A DNA stretch of 33,507 nucleotides from Fluviicola sp. (GCA_002734085.1 NVXV01000001.1:660418-693924), one strand, 5' to 3'. Numbered from the stretch's first letter, positions 9,972 through 17,892 are shown. Notes: generated by a model from the sequence alone, not told the origin. Numbers and translations are program-made.

Positions 9972-10003
9972 CAAATATATAACTACTTCGACGAACAACC
10001 AAA
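9972..10003 (-). promoter_or_regulatory. Bacteroidota-type promoter for the small exported protein and T9SS gene
   Basis: On the minus strand, TTTG (10003-10000) is followed by 20 bases and then TATATTTG (9979-9972), a full match to TAnnTTTG at the proper distance. It lies 20 bp before the ATG at 9951. Confidence 0.65.
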
Positions 10004-10102
10004 ATTTTAACATAAATAGAAAAATACTAACTTAAAGTCATAACCTTCTATTAAAAAACAGGTTATATTAATAACATAAGATAATTAAAGAAATCACACC
10101 TT

Positions 10103-11212
10103 TTACTTTACCGCCTGATGATAGACAGTTTGCGTTGGGAAGGCCATATCCAGCCCTGCGGCATTGAATTTTTTAAGGATATCTAAGTTCATAGCGGATT
10201 GAGTGTCTAGGATATCAGCTTCTTTTCTGATATAATAGATAAATAGAATTCCCAAGGAAAAGTCTCCGAAAGAATTAAAGCTAACCAACACTTCTTCATT
10301 AATTTTATCCGTATGTGAAGCTGAAATGTCTTTTAGTAGCTGCATCGCTTGCTCCATCTGTTCAGAAGTCGTTTCATAGGTCAATCCTAAATTAAGGACT
10401 ACTTTGCGGGTGGGTTCTTTATCTATATTTTCAATGGCGTCTTCAGAAAACATAGAGTTGGGAATTGTAACTAAACGACCCGCCAACGTTTTTATACGTG
10501 TGCTTCTGATTCCAATCTCTTCAACAAACCCATCAATATCACCAATTTGAATCCGCTCTCCAATCTTGAAAGGTTTATCGGCAAAGATCATGATTCCACC
10601 GAAGAAGTTTTTAACTGTATCTTGAGCAGCAAGTGCAAAAGCTAAACCTCCAATACCAAGACCAGCAATGATTGCTCCAACATTGTAACCTGCGTTATTC
10701 AAGCCAACCACTATACCCATTGTCCAAACAATAATCTTCAATCCTTTTCTAAACAAAGGAAGCAATTGATCATCGAGGTCAGATTCTGTTTTTTCTGTTA
10801 AAGGAACGATGTATTCCTCAATCAAGGCGTCAACTACTCGTGCTATGAGCCACGTAATGTTAATCACCAACAAGAAATTAAAAAGATGATTAACAAACTG
10901 TCTGGTGTGTGAGTAGGGTATTTTTATTCCTTCTTCAATATCGGCAGCTGAAAGTTCAGAAACGGGATAATTTAATAAACCCAGAGCATACCAGGTTCCC
11001 CACAAGACAAGACCAAAAACAACTGGTTCTTCAACCATATCAACGATGATGTCGTCGAGATTCGTTTTGGTCTTTTGAGTCATTTTTTTAATGACGTTCT
11101 TTGATAACCAATACAGTAACTTTGCGGCAATAACAGTACCTAAAATTATACCTAGCGAAATAGTGTAATCCAAGAGAGTATTACCGTAATACTCTGTATC
11201 CCAAAACTCCAT
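10103..11212 (-). CDS. MscS-family mechanosensitive ion channel
   Basis: 369-residue inner-membrane channel that opens on membrane tension during hypo-osmotic shock. Hydrophobic segments lie near residues 13-35, 65-85, 120-145 and 165-190. The pore helix has the MscS pattern of Gly and Ala (IIAGLGIGGLAFALAAQDTV) followed by KNFFGG. Next comes the beta domain with the FADKPFKIGERIQIGD and GxRSTRIxTLxGRLVTIPNS motifs, and an alpha/beta C-terminal domain. I chose the ATG at 11212 (MEFWDTEYYGNT) as the family-like N-terminus; an ATG at 11263 would add 17 polar residues and cannot be excluded. It appears monocistronic. Confidence 0.88.
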   Translation of the reverse strand: MEFWDTEYYGNTLLDYTISLGIILGTVIAAKLLYWLSKNVIKKMTQKTKTNLDDIIVDMVEEPVVFGLVLWGTWYALGLLNYPVSELSAADIEEGIKIPYSHTRQFVNHLFNFLLVINITWLIARVVDALIEEYIVPLTEKTESDLDDQLLPLFRKGLKIIVWTMGIVVGLNNAGYNVGAIIAGLGIGGLAFALAAQDTVKNFFGGIMIFADKPFKIGERIQIGDIDGFVEEIGIRSTRIKTLAGRLVTIPNSMFSEDAIENIDKEPTRKVVLNLGLTYETTSEQMEQAMQLLKDISASHTDKINEEVLVSFNSFGDFSLGILFIYYIRKEADILDTQSAMNLDILKKFNAAGLDMAFPTQTVYHQAVK

Positions 11213-11449
11213 ATTGTTCAATTTTAAAACAAAACTAATTTTTTTTTGTGTGGTATCAGTCAAAAAACAAAAAAATAATTATTGAAGTAGCTTCAATAAC
11301 ACTATTTTAAAAATGTTAAAAAGTTGGAATTATTAGAGTCAATAAAAGTAAACTCGTACAAGAATAATTAATATTTATTTATAGATGATTCTCACTGGTG
11401 GAGTTACTTTTACCTATACTTTCTCAAAATAAAAACGAAGTAAAATTAA

Positions 11450-11878
11450 TTAAAAATCATCTTCTCCGAGAGTGAAATCCTCTACATTACTATCATCGTC
11501 ATCGTAATTATCATCACTGTTTTCTGAGGAGTCTGATTTACTTGGCCGTAGTATATTTGTTTTTGATATGTTAAGGCGAATTTCTGTTTTTATAGTGCCG
11601 TCATCTTGTGGATAAGCTTTAGCAAAGGGAGTGCCTAACAGTTCAACCAAAGCACCACTTTTAAGAAAGTCTAAAATCCTCATATTTGCACCCTCTTTTT
11701 TCCATATTGTACAATTCACCCAAGTTGTTTTGGTGCGAGATTCGCCTGTTTTTTTATCTCTCCAGTTTTTATTGTGAGCAACAGGAAAATTGATAGCAAC
11801 AACTCCTCTGTCCATTGTTTTAACACTTGCGTCTCGACCAATATTACCTATTAATCGTGTTTCGAATACCGTAGCCAT
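11450..11878 (-). CDS. ssb: Single-stranded DNA-binding protein
   Basis: 142 residues. The OB fold runs over about residues 1-108: RLIGNIGRDASVK, then the W-x(3)-K-x-GE motif and TTWVNCTIWKKEGA. An acidic Asp/Ser-rich tail follows. The protein binds single-stranded DNA in replication and repair. The start ATG at 11878 gives MATVFETRL; the ORF reaches 23 codons further upstream without similarity to the family. The tail ends GEDDF instead of the common DDDLPF or DDIPF tip, which is the docking site for partner proteins. This may be a paralogue, or a chain with reduced partner binding. It follows the O-antigen ligase-like gene by 77 bp and may be transcribed separately. Confidence 0.93.
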   Translation of the reverse strand: MATVFETRLIGNIGRDASVKTMDRGVVAINFPVAHNKNWRDKKTGESRTKTTWVNCTIWKKEGANMRILDFLKSGALVELLGTPFAKAYPQDDGTIKTEIRLNISKTNILRPSKSDSSENSDDNYDDDDSNVEDFTLGEDDF

Positions 11879-11955
11879 TGTAAGTAATTTTAATGAATTT
11901 TGTTTGAAATTATGCTCTAATATAGGAATTACATAATGTGGCTGCAAATCGAATA

Positions 11956-13539
11956 TTAAAAATATTTGCTTTTTATAATGAGGTTTTTAGGCTTGTCTTT
12001 ATTAAAGCCCAACAGTAAACCAATAAATAGTGCAATAAATGTTACTCCTTGTTGTGTTTCTATAGTATCTTCTGACAGAAAAGAAGCTACTGCAATAAAT
12101 GTGAAGCAAATTCCAAGAAAATTTATTCTATTATAAAACAGGAAGAAAAGGTATTTCCAAAATACGAAGAAGAGCAAAAAGCCTATCACCCCGAAACTCA
12201 CCCAAAATGTTAGTAGTTGATTATGAGCTCTATTCCAGTGTTTAGGATCGAGTTTAGAGTTATTCTTTGTATAACTCTGATTAAATGCTTCTTGAACATC
12301 TCCAGTCCCCACACCAAAAAGCCAATTGTTTTCAATTATATCGATAGCAGCTTTCCAATGTTCAAATCGCTGAAGTAAAGAATTACCATCCGGATCTCCA
12401 CCAATAGTATAATTTTGAATTTGATTTCGTAATATTTCAAAACGTTTGAAAGGAGAGTTGGAGTCATTATCTATACTTGTTCTACCACTTTCAATATTTT
12501 TTATATCCTGAACTGTTAATTGTTTCATTCCCTCCGCATCTTTAGTTAACCCTTTGGATGACATATATCGAAATAATGCAGATTTTAACTTGTGTCCATT
12601 AGGGCCAACGGTTTCGTATGCTTTATCAGATCGTTTGTTCCACGCTTCTTTCAATTCCTTCTCAGAGATATAAGACATAACATGATTCCCGTTCTCGAAC
12701 CACAAAAAAGTGGTGTCGTGATAATATGAATTACCTTTTTCAGTTAACGCTGGAAGGTCACCAAAAACAATATCTCTTTGATTCGGAGAAAAGTAGTTAA
12801 TTACAGAAAAGCTCCCTAAGACAACAAGCACAATTAATAGGGTGAAACCGACTCCTCTTTTTAGTCGAGTTTTAAATTTTCTAATGAAGTACACGACAAT
12901 AGCAATAATGACAAAAACAAATGCTATATAACCACCCAGCACTTGTCCAATGGCAGTATAATAAGTAAACCAAGAAACTAAAGGTATCCAGATAAAAAAG
13001 AGTTTTGGTTGCTTCATGACATAATAAAGCGAAATTACTACCCCCATAACAATCAATAAACCGTATCGAATATGTGATCCAAAAAGAGATACATCGCGAA
13101 AATCCACTACTTCTCCAGTATTATTTGAGTACGACATATTAAGCCAATTGATGACGGACGTAATCAGTAATGATGCTAAAAATCCTTTAAGTACAATGTG
13201 AATATGTTCTTTAATCAACGGATAACCAATTAGAGCTAATGGAATAACTAGAAGAGGCAACTTTGTTTTAATGTCTCTAAAAGCATAATCTAAGTCAGTA
13301 GAATAAAACAAACCTATTATATGAACTAAGAAAATTGCAACGATAAACCAAGCTACAAGTTGTTTTTTCCAATTACTCATGTAAGCTTTAAAATCTCCTT
13401 TCAACAAAAGATTTGTTGCTAACCAAATTGTACCTATTGACATCACCACTTTGTTTAGCGGTAACCCAACGGCCAAAATAAATGTACCTAAAACCTGTAA
13501 GTACTTATGGGCAGGGAGACCTGTGAGTTTGTCAAACAT
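11956..13539 (-). CDS. O-antigen ligase / polymerase-like membrane protein
   Basis: 527 residues, about ten to twelve hydrophobic segments. A large hydrophilic loop of about 180 residues lies between residues ~255 and 440. At the end of this loop are NNWLFGVGTGDV and then RAHNQLLTFWVSFG, the Wzy_C/O-antigen ligase family marks, including the conserved His preceding Asn. Such proteins transfer or polymerise undecaprenyl-linked glycans at the periplasmic face. No other glycan synthesis genes lie close, so whether it acts on lipopolysaccharide, exopolysaccharide or as a glycoprotein ligase is open. It starts 18 bp after the S41 protease gene and is probably the last gene of the rnpA operon. Confidence 0.82.
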   Translation of the reverse strand: MFDKLTGLPAHKYLQVLGTFILAVGLPLNKVVMSIGTIWLATNLLLKGDFKAYMSNWKKQLVAWFIVAIFLVHIIGLFYSTDLDYAFRDIKTKLPLLVIPLALIGYPLIKEHIHIVLKGFLASLLITSVINWLNMSYSNNTGEVVDFRDVSLFGSHIRYGLLIVMGVVISLYYVMKQPKLFFIWIPLVSWFTYYTAIGQVLGGYIAFVFVIIAIVVYFIRKFKTRLKRGVGFTLLIVLVVLGSFSVINYFSPNQRDIVFGDLPALTEKGNSYYHDTTFLWFENGNHVMSYISEKELKEAWNKRSDKAYETVGPNGHKLKSALFRYMSSKGLTKDAEGMKQLTVQDIKNIESGRTSIDNDSNSPFKRFEILRNQIQNYTIGGDPDGNSLLQRFEHWKAAIDIIENNWLFGVGTGDVQEAFNQSYTKNNSKLDPKHWNRAHNQLLTFWVSFGVIGFLLFFVFWKYLFFLFYNRINFLGICFTFIAVASFLSEDTIETQQGVTFIALFIGLLLGFNKDKPKNLIIKSKYF

Positions 13540-13557
13540 GTAGTGTAGAAATAAAGT

Positions 13558-15183
13558 TTAAGGTTTCAAAATAGCATTGTAACGCTTTTCATCTTTTAGT
13601 ACTTCAATGGCAGACTTTAATGATTCATCATCAAGAAAAGCATTTACAACACGACCTTCTTGAAAGTAGTATCTGGAAACAATCTCATTTTGAATTAAAT
13701 CTTTGATTTGATCTTTAAACAACTCTAAATCTTTTTCTTTTGAAGCCTTAACTTTTTCGTATAAGGCTTCATATTCTTTTACAATTTCATCATCATACCC
13801 TTCTTGTTCAGCTGTTTCTAGAAGCTTTTTCATTTGTTCTTCGGAAGCAGTTGTATAATCAAAAGATTTTGTAAGCGCAAAGTCCTTAAAATCGTTATAA
13901 ACTTTATCACTTAAAACGAATTCGTTTGCTGGAGCTATACTAGGATTTTCATTGACAAATTTTGTGGCAAAATCAAATACAATGTTTTCACCCATTAATA
14001 CTGCAGTGATTCTGCCAAGTTTTTCCCCTTCAATTTTTACGTCTGGTTCAATTCCTCGTCCATCAATAACTTCTCGTCCATTTTTTGTTTTAAAGATATT
14101 TATCAATGAATCGGGTATTTCATCTACTTCTTCGCCTTCGTTATTATGATAATAATCTAGTTTTTGAACACACCTCCCTGAGGGAGTATAGTATTTTGCG
14201 ATAGTTAATTTCATTTTTGATCCATATTTCAAATCAAAAGTTCTTTGCACTAATCCTTTACCAAAAGTTGTTGAGCCAATAATCACTCCTCTGTCTAAAT
14301 CCTGAATTGAACCTGAGACGATTTCGGAAGCAGAGGCAGATGTACCATTTACTAAAACCACTACAGGAATGTCTAAATCTATGGGATTATTTCTAGTTAA
14401 ATAAGTTCTGTTTTCATCTAAAATCCTCCCTTTGGTTTTAACAATAACTTCGTCTTTAGGCACAAAAAAGTTAACAATATCAACCGCTTCAATAAGTAAG
14501 CCTCCGCCATTACCTCTTAAATCTAGTATGACTTTTTCCATACCTTGACTTGCAAGTTTTTCATAAGCTTCTTTAACATTTTTTGATGCGGTCTGAGTGA
14601 AAGAGTTTAATTTAATATATCCGATACCATCATCCACCATTCCTGAATATGGAACATCTGGTAGTTTTATTTCATCACGAGTAACTTCAGCAACTCCTTC
14701 TCCCGCCATAGGACGATCATATTTTACTTTAACAACTGAACCTTTTGTCCCTTTTAACGCAGTTGAAACTTCTTCGTTAGACTTTCCTTTCATGGAGCGC
14801 CCATCAATTTCAAGAATTTTATCTCCCGCTTTTAATCCAGCATTATGTGCCGGTTTGTTTTCATATGGTTCTGCAATGATTACGTATTCGTCCACTTTTC
14901 TTATCAAAGCTCCTATCCCTCCATATTGACCAGTTGTCATCATTCGGTAGTCTTCTATGTTGGCTTCATGATAAAAAACAGTATAGGGATCGAGCTCTTG
15001 AAGCATAGCGTCAATTGCTACTTTGGAGATTTCACCAGTTTTAGGATCATCTACATAATACTTCTCTAAGTTCATGTAAATCAAATCAATGAGCTCTAAG
15101 TTTTTAATCACCTCGAAACCATTGCTTTGGGCTGATGTGTTGAACTGCAAACTAATAACCAATATGAGTAATATCTGCTTCAT
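13558..15183 (-). CDS. S41 family C-terminal processing protease
   Basis: 541 residues. Signal peptide MKQILLILVISLQFNTSAQ, then a helical region, a PDZ domain at about 85-170 (YGGIGALI, AGLKAGDKILEIDG) and the S41 protease domain. The catalytic dyad fits Ser284 in GTSASASEI and Lys309 in TTFGKGLVQ, 25 residues apart as in Prc/CtpA. The C-terminal ~170 residues are helical and charged. The enzyme is periplasmic and trims or degrades exported proteins. Its ATG overlaps the rnpA stop (ATGA, 15180-15183), showing translational coupling, and the O-antigen ligase-like gene follows by 18 bp. Confidence 0.95.
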   Translation of the reverse strand: MKQILLILVISLQFNTSAQSNGFEVIKNLELIDLIYMNLEKYYVDDPKTGEISKVAIDAMLQELDPYTVFYHEANIEDYRMMTTGQYGGIGALIRKVDEYVIIAEPYENKPAHNAGLKAGDKILEIDGRSMKGKSNEEVSTALKGTKGSVVKVKYDRPMAGEGVAEVTRDEIKLPDVPYSGMVDDGIGYIKLNSFTQTASKNVKEAYEKLASQGMEKVILDLRGNGGGLLIEAVDIVNFFVPKDEVIVKTKGRILDENRTYLTRNNPIDLDIPVVVLVNGTSASASEIVSGSIQDLDRGVIIGSTTFGKGLVQRTFDLKYGSKMKLTIAKYYTPSGRCVQKLDYYHNNEGEEVDEIPDSLINIFKTKNGREVIDGRGIEPDVKIEGEKLGRITAVLMGENIVFDFATKFVNENPSIAPANEFVLSDKVYNDFKDFALTKSFDYTTASEEQMKKLLETAEQEGYDDEIVKEYEALYEKVKASKEKDLELFKDQIKDLIQNEIVSRYYFQEGRVVNAFLDDESLKSAIEVLKDEKRYNAILKP

Positions 15184-15590
15184 AAAATATTTTTAATTTC
15201 TTCTTGTTTGTTGTCGTCGTCTTTCATTAAACGTTCGAATAATAATTCTATTTTGTCTAACAACAAAGAATAATTTTCTTCTTCTTTACCCGTATAGATT
15301 AAAAAAAGCGCCAACTGTTTTTTATTATGTGGAAAATCCTCCTCAATAATGTACTTTTTTTTCCTCACTGTTTCTCGCATTAGTCTTTTTATGCGGTTTC
15401 TGGTGACAGCCTTTTTATGTATTCGCTTAGGTACCGAGCAAACAATCTGAAAGTTTTTTTTTGTAGGCAAATCAATTTGTTTGTATTGAAGTACAAATGG
15501 ATACTGCTTGATTTTTAATCCGTTTTCAAACAACTCCTCAATGACTTTTTTACTACACAGCTTATATGCTTTCCCCAAGCGTTCATCCAT
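15180..15590 (-). CDS. rnpA: Ribonuclease P protein component
   Basis: 136 residues. The protein assists the RNase P RNA in cutting tRNA 5' leaders. The family signature RNRIKRLMRE is present, preceded by the conserved SVPKRIHKKAVT; the N-terminus has KLCSKKVIEELFENG, matching the usual LCSKK-x-I-x(2)-LF start. The C-terminal 30 residues are Lys/Glu rich. It is first in the operon with the S41 protease. No rpmH gene lies upstream, unlike the arrangement in many other bacteria. The promoter box TAGTTTTG ends only 4 bases before the ATG, so the mRNA may be leaderless. Confidence 0.93.
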   Translation of the reverse strand: MDERLGKAYKLCSKKVIEELFENGLKIKQYPFVLQYKQIDLPTKKNFQIVCSVPKRIHKKAVTRNRIKRLMRETVRKKKYIIEEDFPHNKKQLALFLIYTGKEEENYSLLLDKIELLFERLMKDDDNKQEEIKNIL

Positions 15591-15594
15591 ATAA

Positions 15595-15602
15595 CAAAAC
15601 TA
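15595..15602 (-). promoter_or_regulatory. -7 promoter box of the rnpA operon
   Basis: On the minus strand TAGTTTTG is a full match to TAnnTTTG and ends 4 bases before the rnpA ATG at 15590. The only upstream TTG candidate is 24 bases away, so the -33 element is weak or absent. Confidence 0.45.
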
Positions 15603-15740
15603 CATAAATTTTTAATCTGTGTAGGTCAAAAATGAGCCTTGATTAAAAAGCTTAAAAAATGTCATTTCGGCGTTCAACTAGTTAGGAGTCAATTTTTAGT
15701 TTGGCATGAAATGTGAATTGCTGTAGGAAAACTATGAATT

Positions 15741-15860
15741 ATGAAAAAGAAAGAGCGTAAACAAGCAATTAAAATGATGTTAACTTCTAACCTAGAAGAG
15801 TACATTCGTTACATGAATAATTTAGTAAGCAATAAACAAATGCGAGGAAAGATTTCGTAA
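15741..15860 (+). CDS. Putative 39-residue basic small protein
   Basis: A short ORF, ATG at 15741 to TAA at 15858-15860, lying alone in the gap between rnpA and the thioredoxin gene and antisense to both neighbours. It starts MKKKERKQAIKMMLTSNLEE and ends KQMRGKIS. The sequence is basic, likely an amphipathic helix, with no signal peptide or known motif. It is the only plus-strand coding candidate between about 10 and 16.7 kb. Coding is suggested by its clear start, its composition and the fact that it fills the gap; conservation could not be tested. Confidence 0.4.
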   Translation: MKKKERKQAIKMMLTSNLEEYIRYMNNLVSNKQMRGKIS

Positions 15861-15866
15861 TCTGAA

Positions 15867-16163
15867 TTAGATTACTTGATCAATTTGTTTTTTAAAATCT
15901 GCACGAGAGTGAACCCCTGAGGACCTCCAGACTATTTCTCCTTTTTTGAAAAGAAGAAAAGTTGGAACACCTCGCACTTTGTATTTTGCTGAGGCAGCGT
16001 TATTTTTATCTACGTCGATTTTTAATACCCGTAGCTTTTTTCCATATTCATTTTTTATGTCATCTATAATTGGCGCTACGGTTTGACAAGGTCCACACCA
16101 AGTTGCATAAAAGTCAACTAATACAGGAGTGTCGCCACTTATTATTTCCTTAAAATCACTCAT
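15867..16163 (-). CDS. Thioredoxin family protein
   Basis: 98 residues, the length of a single thioredoxin domain. The redox site is ATWCGPCQ with Cys23 and Cys26, and the cis-proline loop GVPTFLLF is present. It reduces protein disulfides in the cytosol. No signal peptide. Its start overlaps the end of the DUF983 gene by 8 bp (16156-16163), so the two are translationally coupled. Confidence 0.93.
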   Translation of the reverse strand: MSDFKEIISGDTPVLVDFYATWCGPCQTVAPIIDDIKNEYGKKLRVLKIDVDKNNAASAKYKVRGVPTFLLFKKGEIVWRSSGVHSRADFKKQIDQVI

Positions 16164-16569
16164 TTTTTAACTTTGATTTTTGGTGTTTCTCAAGAACATC
16201 TGGCTTATAACTACTGAAAAGATTCATCCAGATGATCCTTCCCGCCCTATAGTTAACTGGAGCTAGAATAATCAAAACAGCTAATATATTTATGATATAA
16301 ACCCAATAGGGTGTATCGTTGTAAATTAAATAAGTAATCACAAAAGTTGCTACAGATATCGCTACAGTTAAAGCATACGCAACATACATCGCTCCGTAGA
16401 AAAACCCAGTTTCCATTTCGTATTTATGACCACAAACACTACATTTATCTTCCATTTTGTCAAACTTACTAGGATGAAAAGTATTTTTATATGTAAACAC
16501 TTTTCCCTCATGACAAACTGGACATTTTGCACTGAAAATACTATATAATCTAGTTCCTTTCTTAAACAT
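16156..16569 (-). CDS. DUF983 membrane protein with zinc-ribbon-like Cys pairs
   Basis: 137 residues. N-terminal cytosolic part with two CxxC pairs (AKCPVCHEG and DKCSVCGHKYEME), a likely zinc ribbon, followed by GFFYGAMYVAYAL and two hydrophobic helices (about 55-80 and 85-110). The family role is unknown. I chose the ATG at 16569 (MFKKGTRLYSIF), typical for DUF983; the ORF could start 16 codons upstream, but that would run through the promoter. It is the first gene of a pair with thioredoxin. The promoter box TACCTTTG ends 4 bases before the ATG. Confidence 0.85.
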   Translation of the reverse strand: MFKKGTRLYSIFSAKCPVCHEGKVFTYKNTFHPSKFDKMEDKCSVCGHKYEMETGFFYGAMYVAYALTVAISVATFVITYLIYNDTPYWVYIINILAVLIILAPVNYRAGRIIWMNLFSSYKPDVLEKHQKSKLKNE

Positions 16570-16573
16570 ACGA

Positions 16574-16581
16574 CAAAGGTA
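16574..16581 (-). promoter_or_regulatory. -7 promoter box of the DUF983-thioredoxin pair
   Basis: TACCTTTG on the minus strand, a full match to TAnnTTTG. The expected start of transcription, about five bases further on, falls at the A of the ATG at 16569, suggesting a leaderless message. No TTG is found at the -33 position; a palindrome lies there instead. Confidence 0.5.
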
Positions 16582-16602
16582 ATGTCTTTCTGTTTTTTTA
16601 AT

Positions 16603-16618
16603 AGTGACTTTTGTCACA
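16603..16618 (-). promoter_or_regulatory. CRP/FNR-like palindromic site upstream of DUF983
   Basis: On the minus strand TGTGACAAAAGTCACT matches TGTGA-N6-TCACA with a single end mismatch; the core GTGAC-N4-GTCAC is perfect. Its centre is 41.5 bp upstream of base 16569, the predicted transcription start, which is the class II activator position. Chance occurrence cannot be excluded. Confidence 0.45.
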
Positions 16619-16640
16619 AATTGAAGGATTTTCTATGATT

Positions 16641-16731
16641 TTGTTCATTCGATTGAACAAGACGGATGTTTTTTAAGTCCGTCTTAAGATCTTAATGTCT
16701 CTATGTCTTAACATCTCAATATATTAAGTCC
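16641..16731. repeat. Inverted repeats and octamer repeat between DUF983 and rlmN
   Basis: TTGTTCA (16641-16647) and TGAACAA (16654-16660) form a 7-bp inverted repeat. GACGGA (16661-16666) and TCCGTC (16678-16683) form another. From 16684 to 16731 there are six degenerate 8-bp units in register with consensus TTAATGTC (TTAAGATC, TTAATGTC, TCTATGTC, TTAACATC, TCAATATA, TTAAGTCC). No gene lies here. Confidence 0.55.
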
Positions 16732-16754
16732 ATTCACCATATCTTCTTGTTTAT

Positions 16755-16785
16755 TTGCCCATTCTAAAAATATCCACGACCTTTG
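16755..16785 (+). promoter_or_regulatory. Bacteroidota-type promoter of rlmN
   Basis: TTG at 16755-16757, 20 bases, then GACCTTTG at 16778-16785 (one mismatch to TAnnTTTG). It ends 11 bp before the ATG at 16797. Confidence 0.55.
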
Positions 16786-16796
16786 CAATCGTTTTT

Positions 16797-17861
16797 ATGG
16801 AAAAGAAATTAGATATACGAAGTCTGTCAAATGCTGAATTAAAAGATCAGCTGAAGGAAATGGGTGAAAAAGCATTTAGAGCTTCCCAAATTTTTGAATG
16901 GTTGTGGCAAAAAAATGCTGCTACATTTGAAGAGATGACAAACTTAAGTGTTGGTTTACGCGAAAAGCTGGAACAGCATTATTTTATCGATCATATTTCG
17001 TTAGACGAACAACAAATCAGTTCCGACCGTACTATAAAATGTGCTTTCAATGTGGGTGTTGGTAAAGTTGTCGAAGGTGTTCTCATTCCATCAAAATCGA
17101 GAATGACTGCTTGTATATCTTCTCAAGTGGGATGCAGCTTAGCCTGTAAATTTTGTGCAACTGGTAAATTGAAACTTTTGAAGAATCTTTCTGCTGGAGA
17201 AATAGTGGACCAAGTGGTTTACTTGAGGGATCAAGCGCAAGAAAAGTATCAAACGAATCTTTCAAACATTGTTTATATGGGTATGGGTGAACCTTTGCTC
17301 AATTATAACAATGTTATGAAAAGTGTAGACCTTATCACTTCAGAAAAAGGACTTGGAATGTCTCCAAAAAGAATCACGATCTCAACGGCTGGAATTGCAA
17401 AGATGATTAAGCGAATGGGGGATGATGAAACCAAAATAAATCTAGCGCTTTCATTGCACGCCGCAAATGATGACAAGCGGGATAAGATTATGGCAATCAA
17501 CGAAACCAATAACCTTGAAGCTTTAGCCGATGCCTTGCGTTATTTTTATGAAAAAACGGGAACGAGGGTGACTTATGAGTACATCGTTTTTAGAGATTTC
17601 AACGACGAATTAACGGATGCCAGAGAATTAGCAGAATTTTGTAAAAACATTCCGTGCAAAGTAAATATCATTGAATACAACCCAATCGACGATGGAGAAT
17701 TCCAACAAGCTGACCCCAAAAAAGTAGACGCTTTCGCGGCATTCCTAGAACAAAGAAACATCATCGTAAACATTAGAAGGAGTAGAGGTAAAGATATCGA
17801 CGCCGCCTGTGGTCAATTGGCGAATAAAAATAAGGCGGTTGATGAACGGGTGTTTAAGTAA
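16797..17861 (+). CDS. rlmN: 23S rRNA (adenine-C2)-methyltransferase RlmN
   Basis: 354 residues. A radical-SAM enzyme that methylates A2503 of 23S rRNA and A37 of some tRNAs. The iron-sulfur motif C-x3-C-x2-C is Cys113, Cys117, Cys120 in SQVGCSLACKFCATG. The two methyl-transfer cysteines are Cys106 (TACISSQ) and Cys338 (IDAACGQLANK), placed as in E. coli RlmN. Other family motifs are GMGEPLLNY and LALSLHAANDDKR. I chose the ATG at 16797 (MEKKLDIRSLS) over the upstream TTG because the promoter overlaps the longer version. Its neighbour downstream is a repeat-flanked GxxExxY gene that probably inserted between rlmN and purT. Confidence 0.96.
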   Translation: MEKKLDIRSLSNAELKDQLKEMGEKAFRASQIFEWLWQKNAATFEEMTNLSVGLREKLEQHYFIDHISLDEQQISSDRTIKCAFNVGVGKVVEGVLIPSKSRMTACISSQVGCSLACKFCATGKLKLLKNLSAGEIVDQVVYLRDQAQEKYQTNLSNIVYMGMGEPLLNYNNVMKSVDLITSEKGLGMSPKRITISTAGIAKMIKRMGDDETKINLALSLHAANDDKRDKIMAINETNNLEALADALRYFYEKTGTRVTYEYIVFRDFNDELTDARELAEFCKNIPCKVNIIEYNPIDDGEFQQADPKKVDAFAAFLEQRNIIVNIRRSRGKDIDAACGQLANKNKAVDERVFK

Positions 17862-17892
17862 GATGCCTTTCGAATGACTGCTACGTAAAAAA

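Noticed and set aside
13952-15069. Plus-strand ORFs inside the S41 protease gene
   Set aside because: The protease is complete on the other strand with its catalytic dyad, so these are shadows.
15600-15740. Search for rpmH upstream of rnpA
   Set aside because: No ORF with the conserved L34 sequence is found on the minus strand here; the ribosomal protein gene must lie elsewhere.
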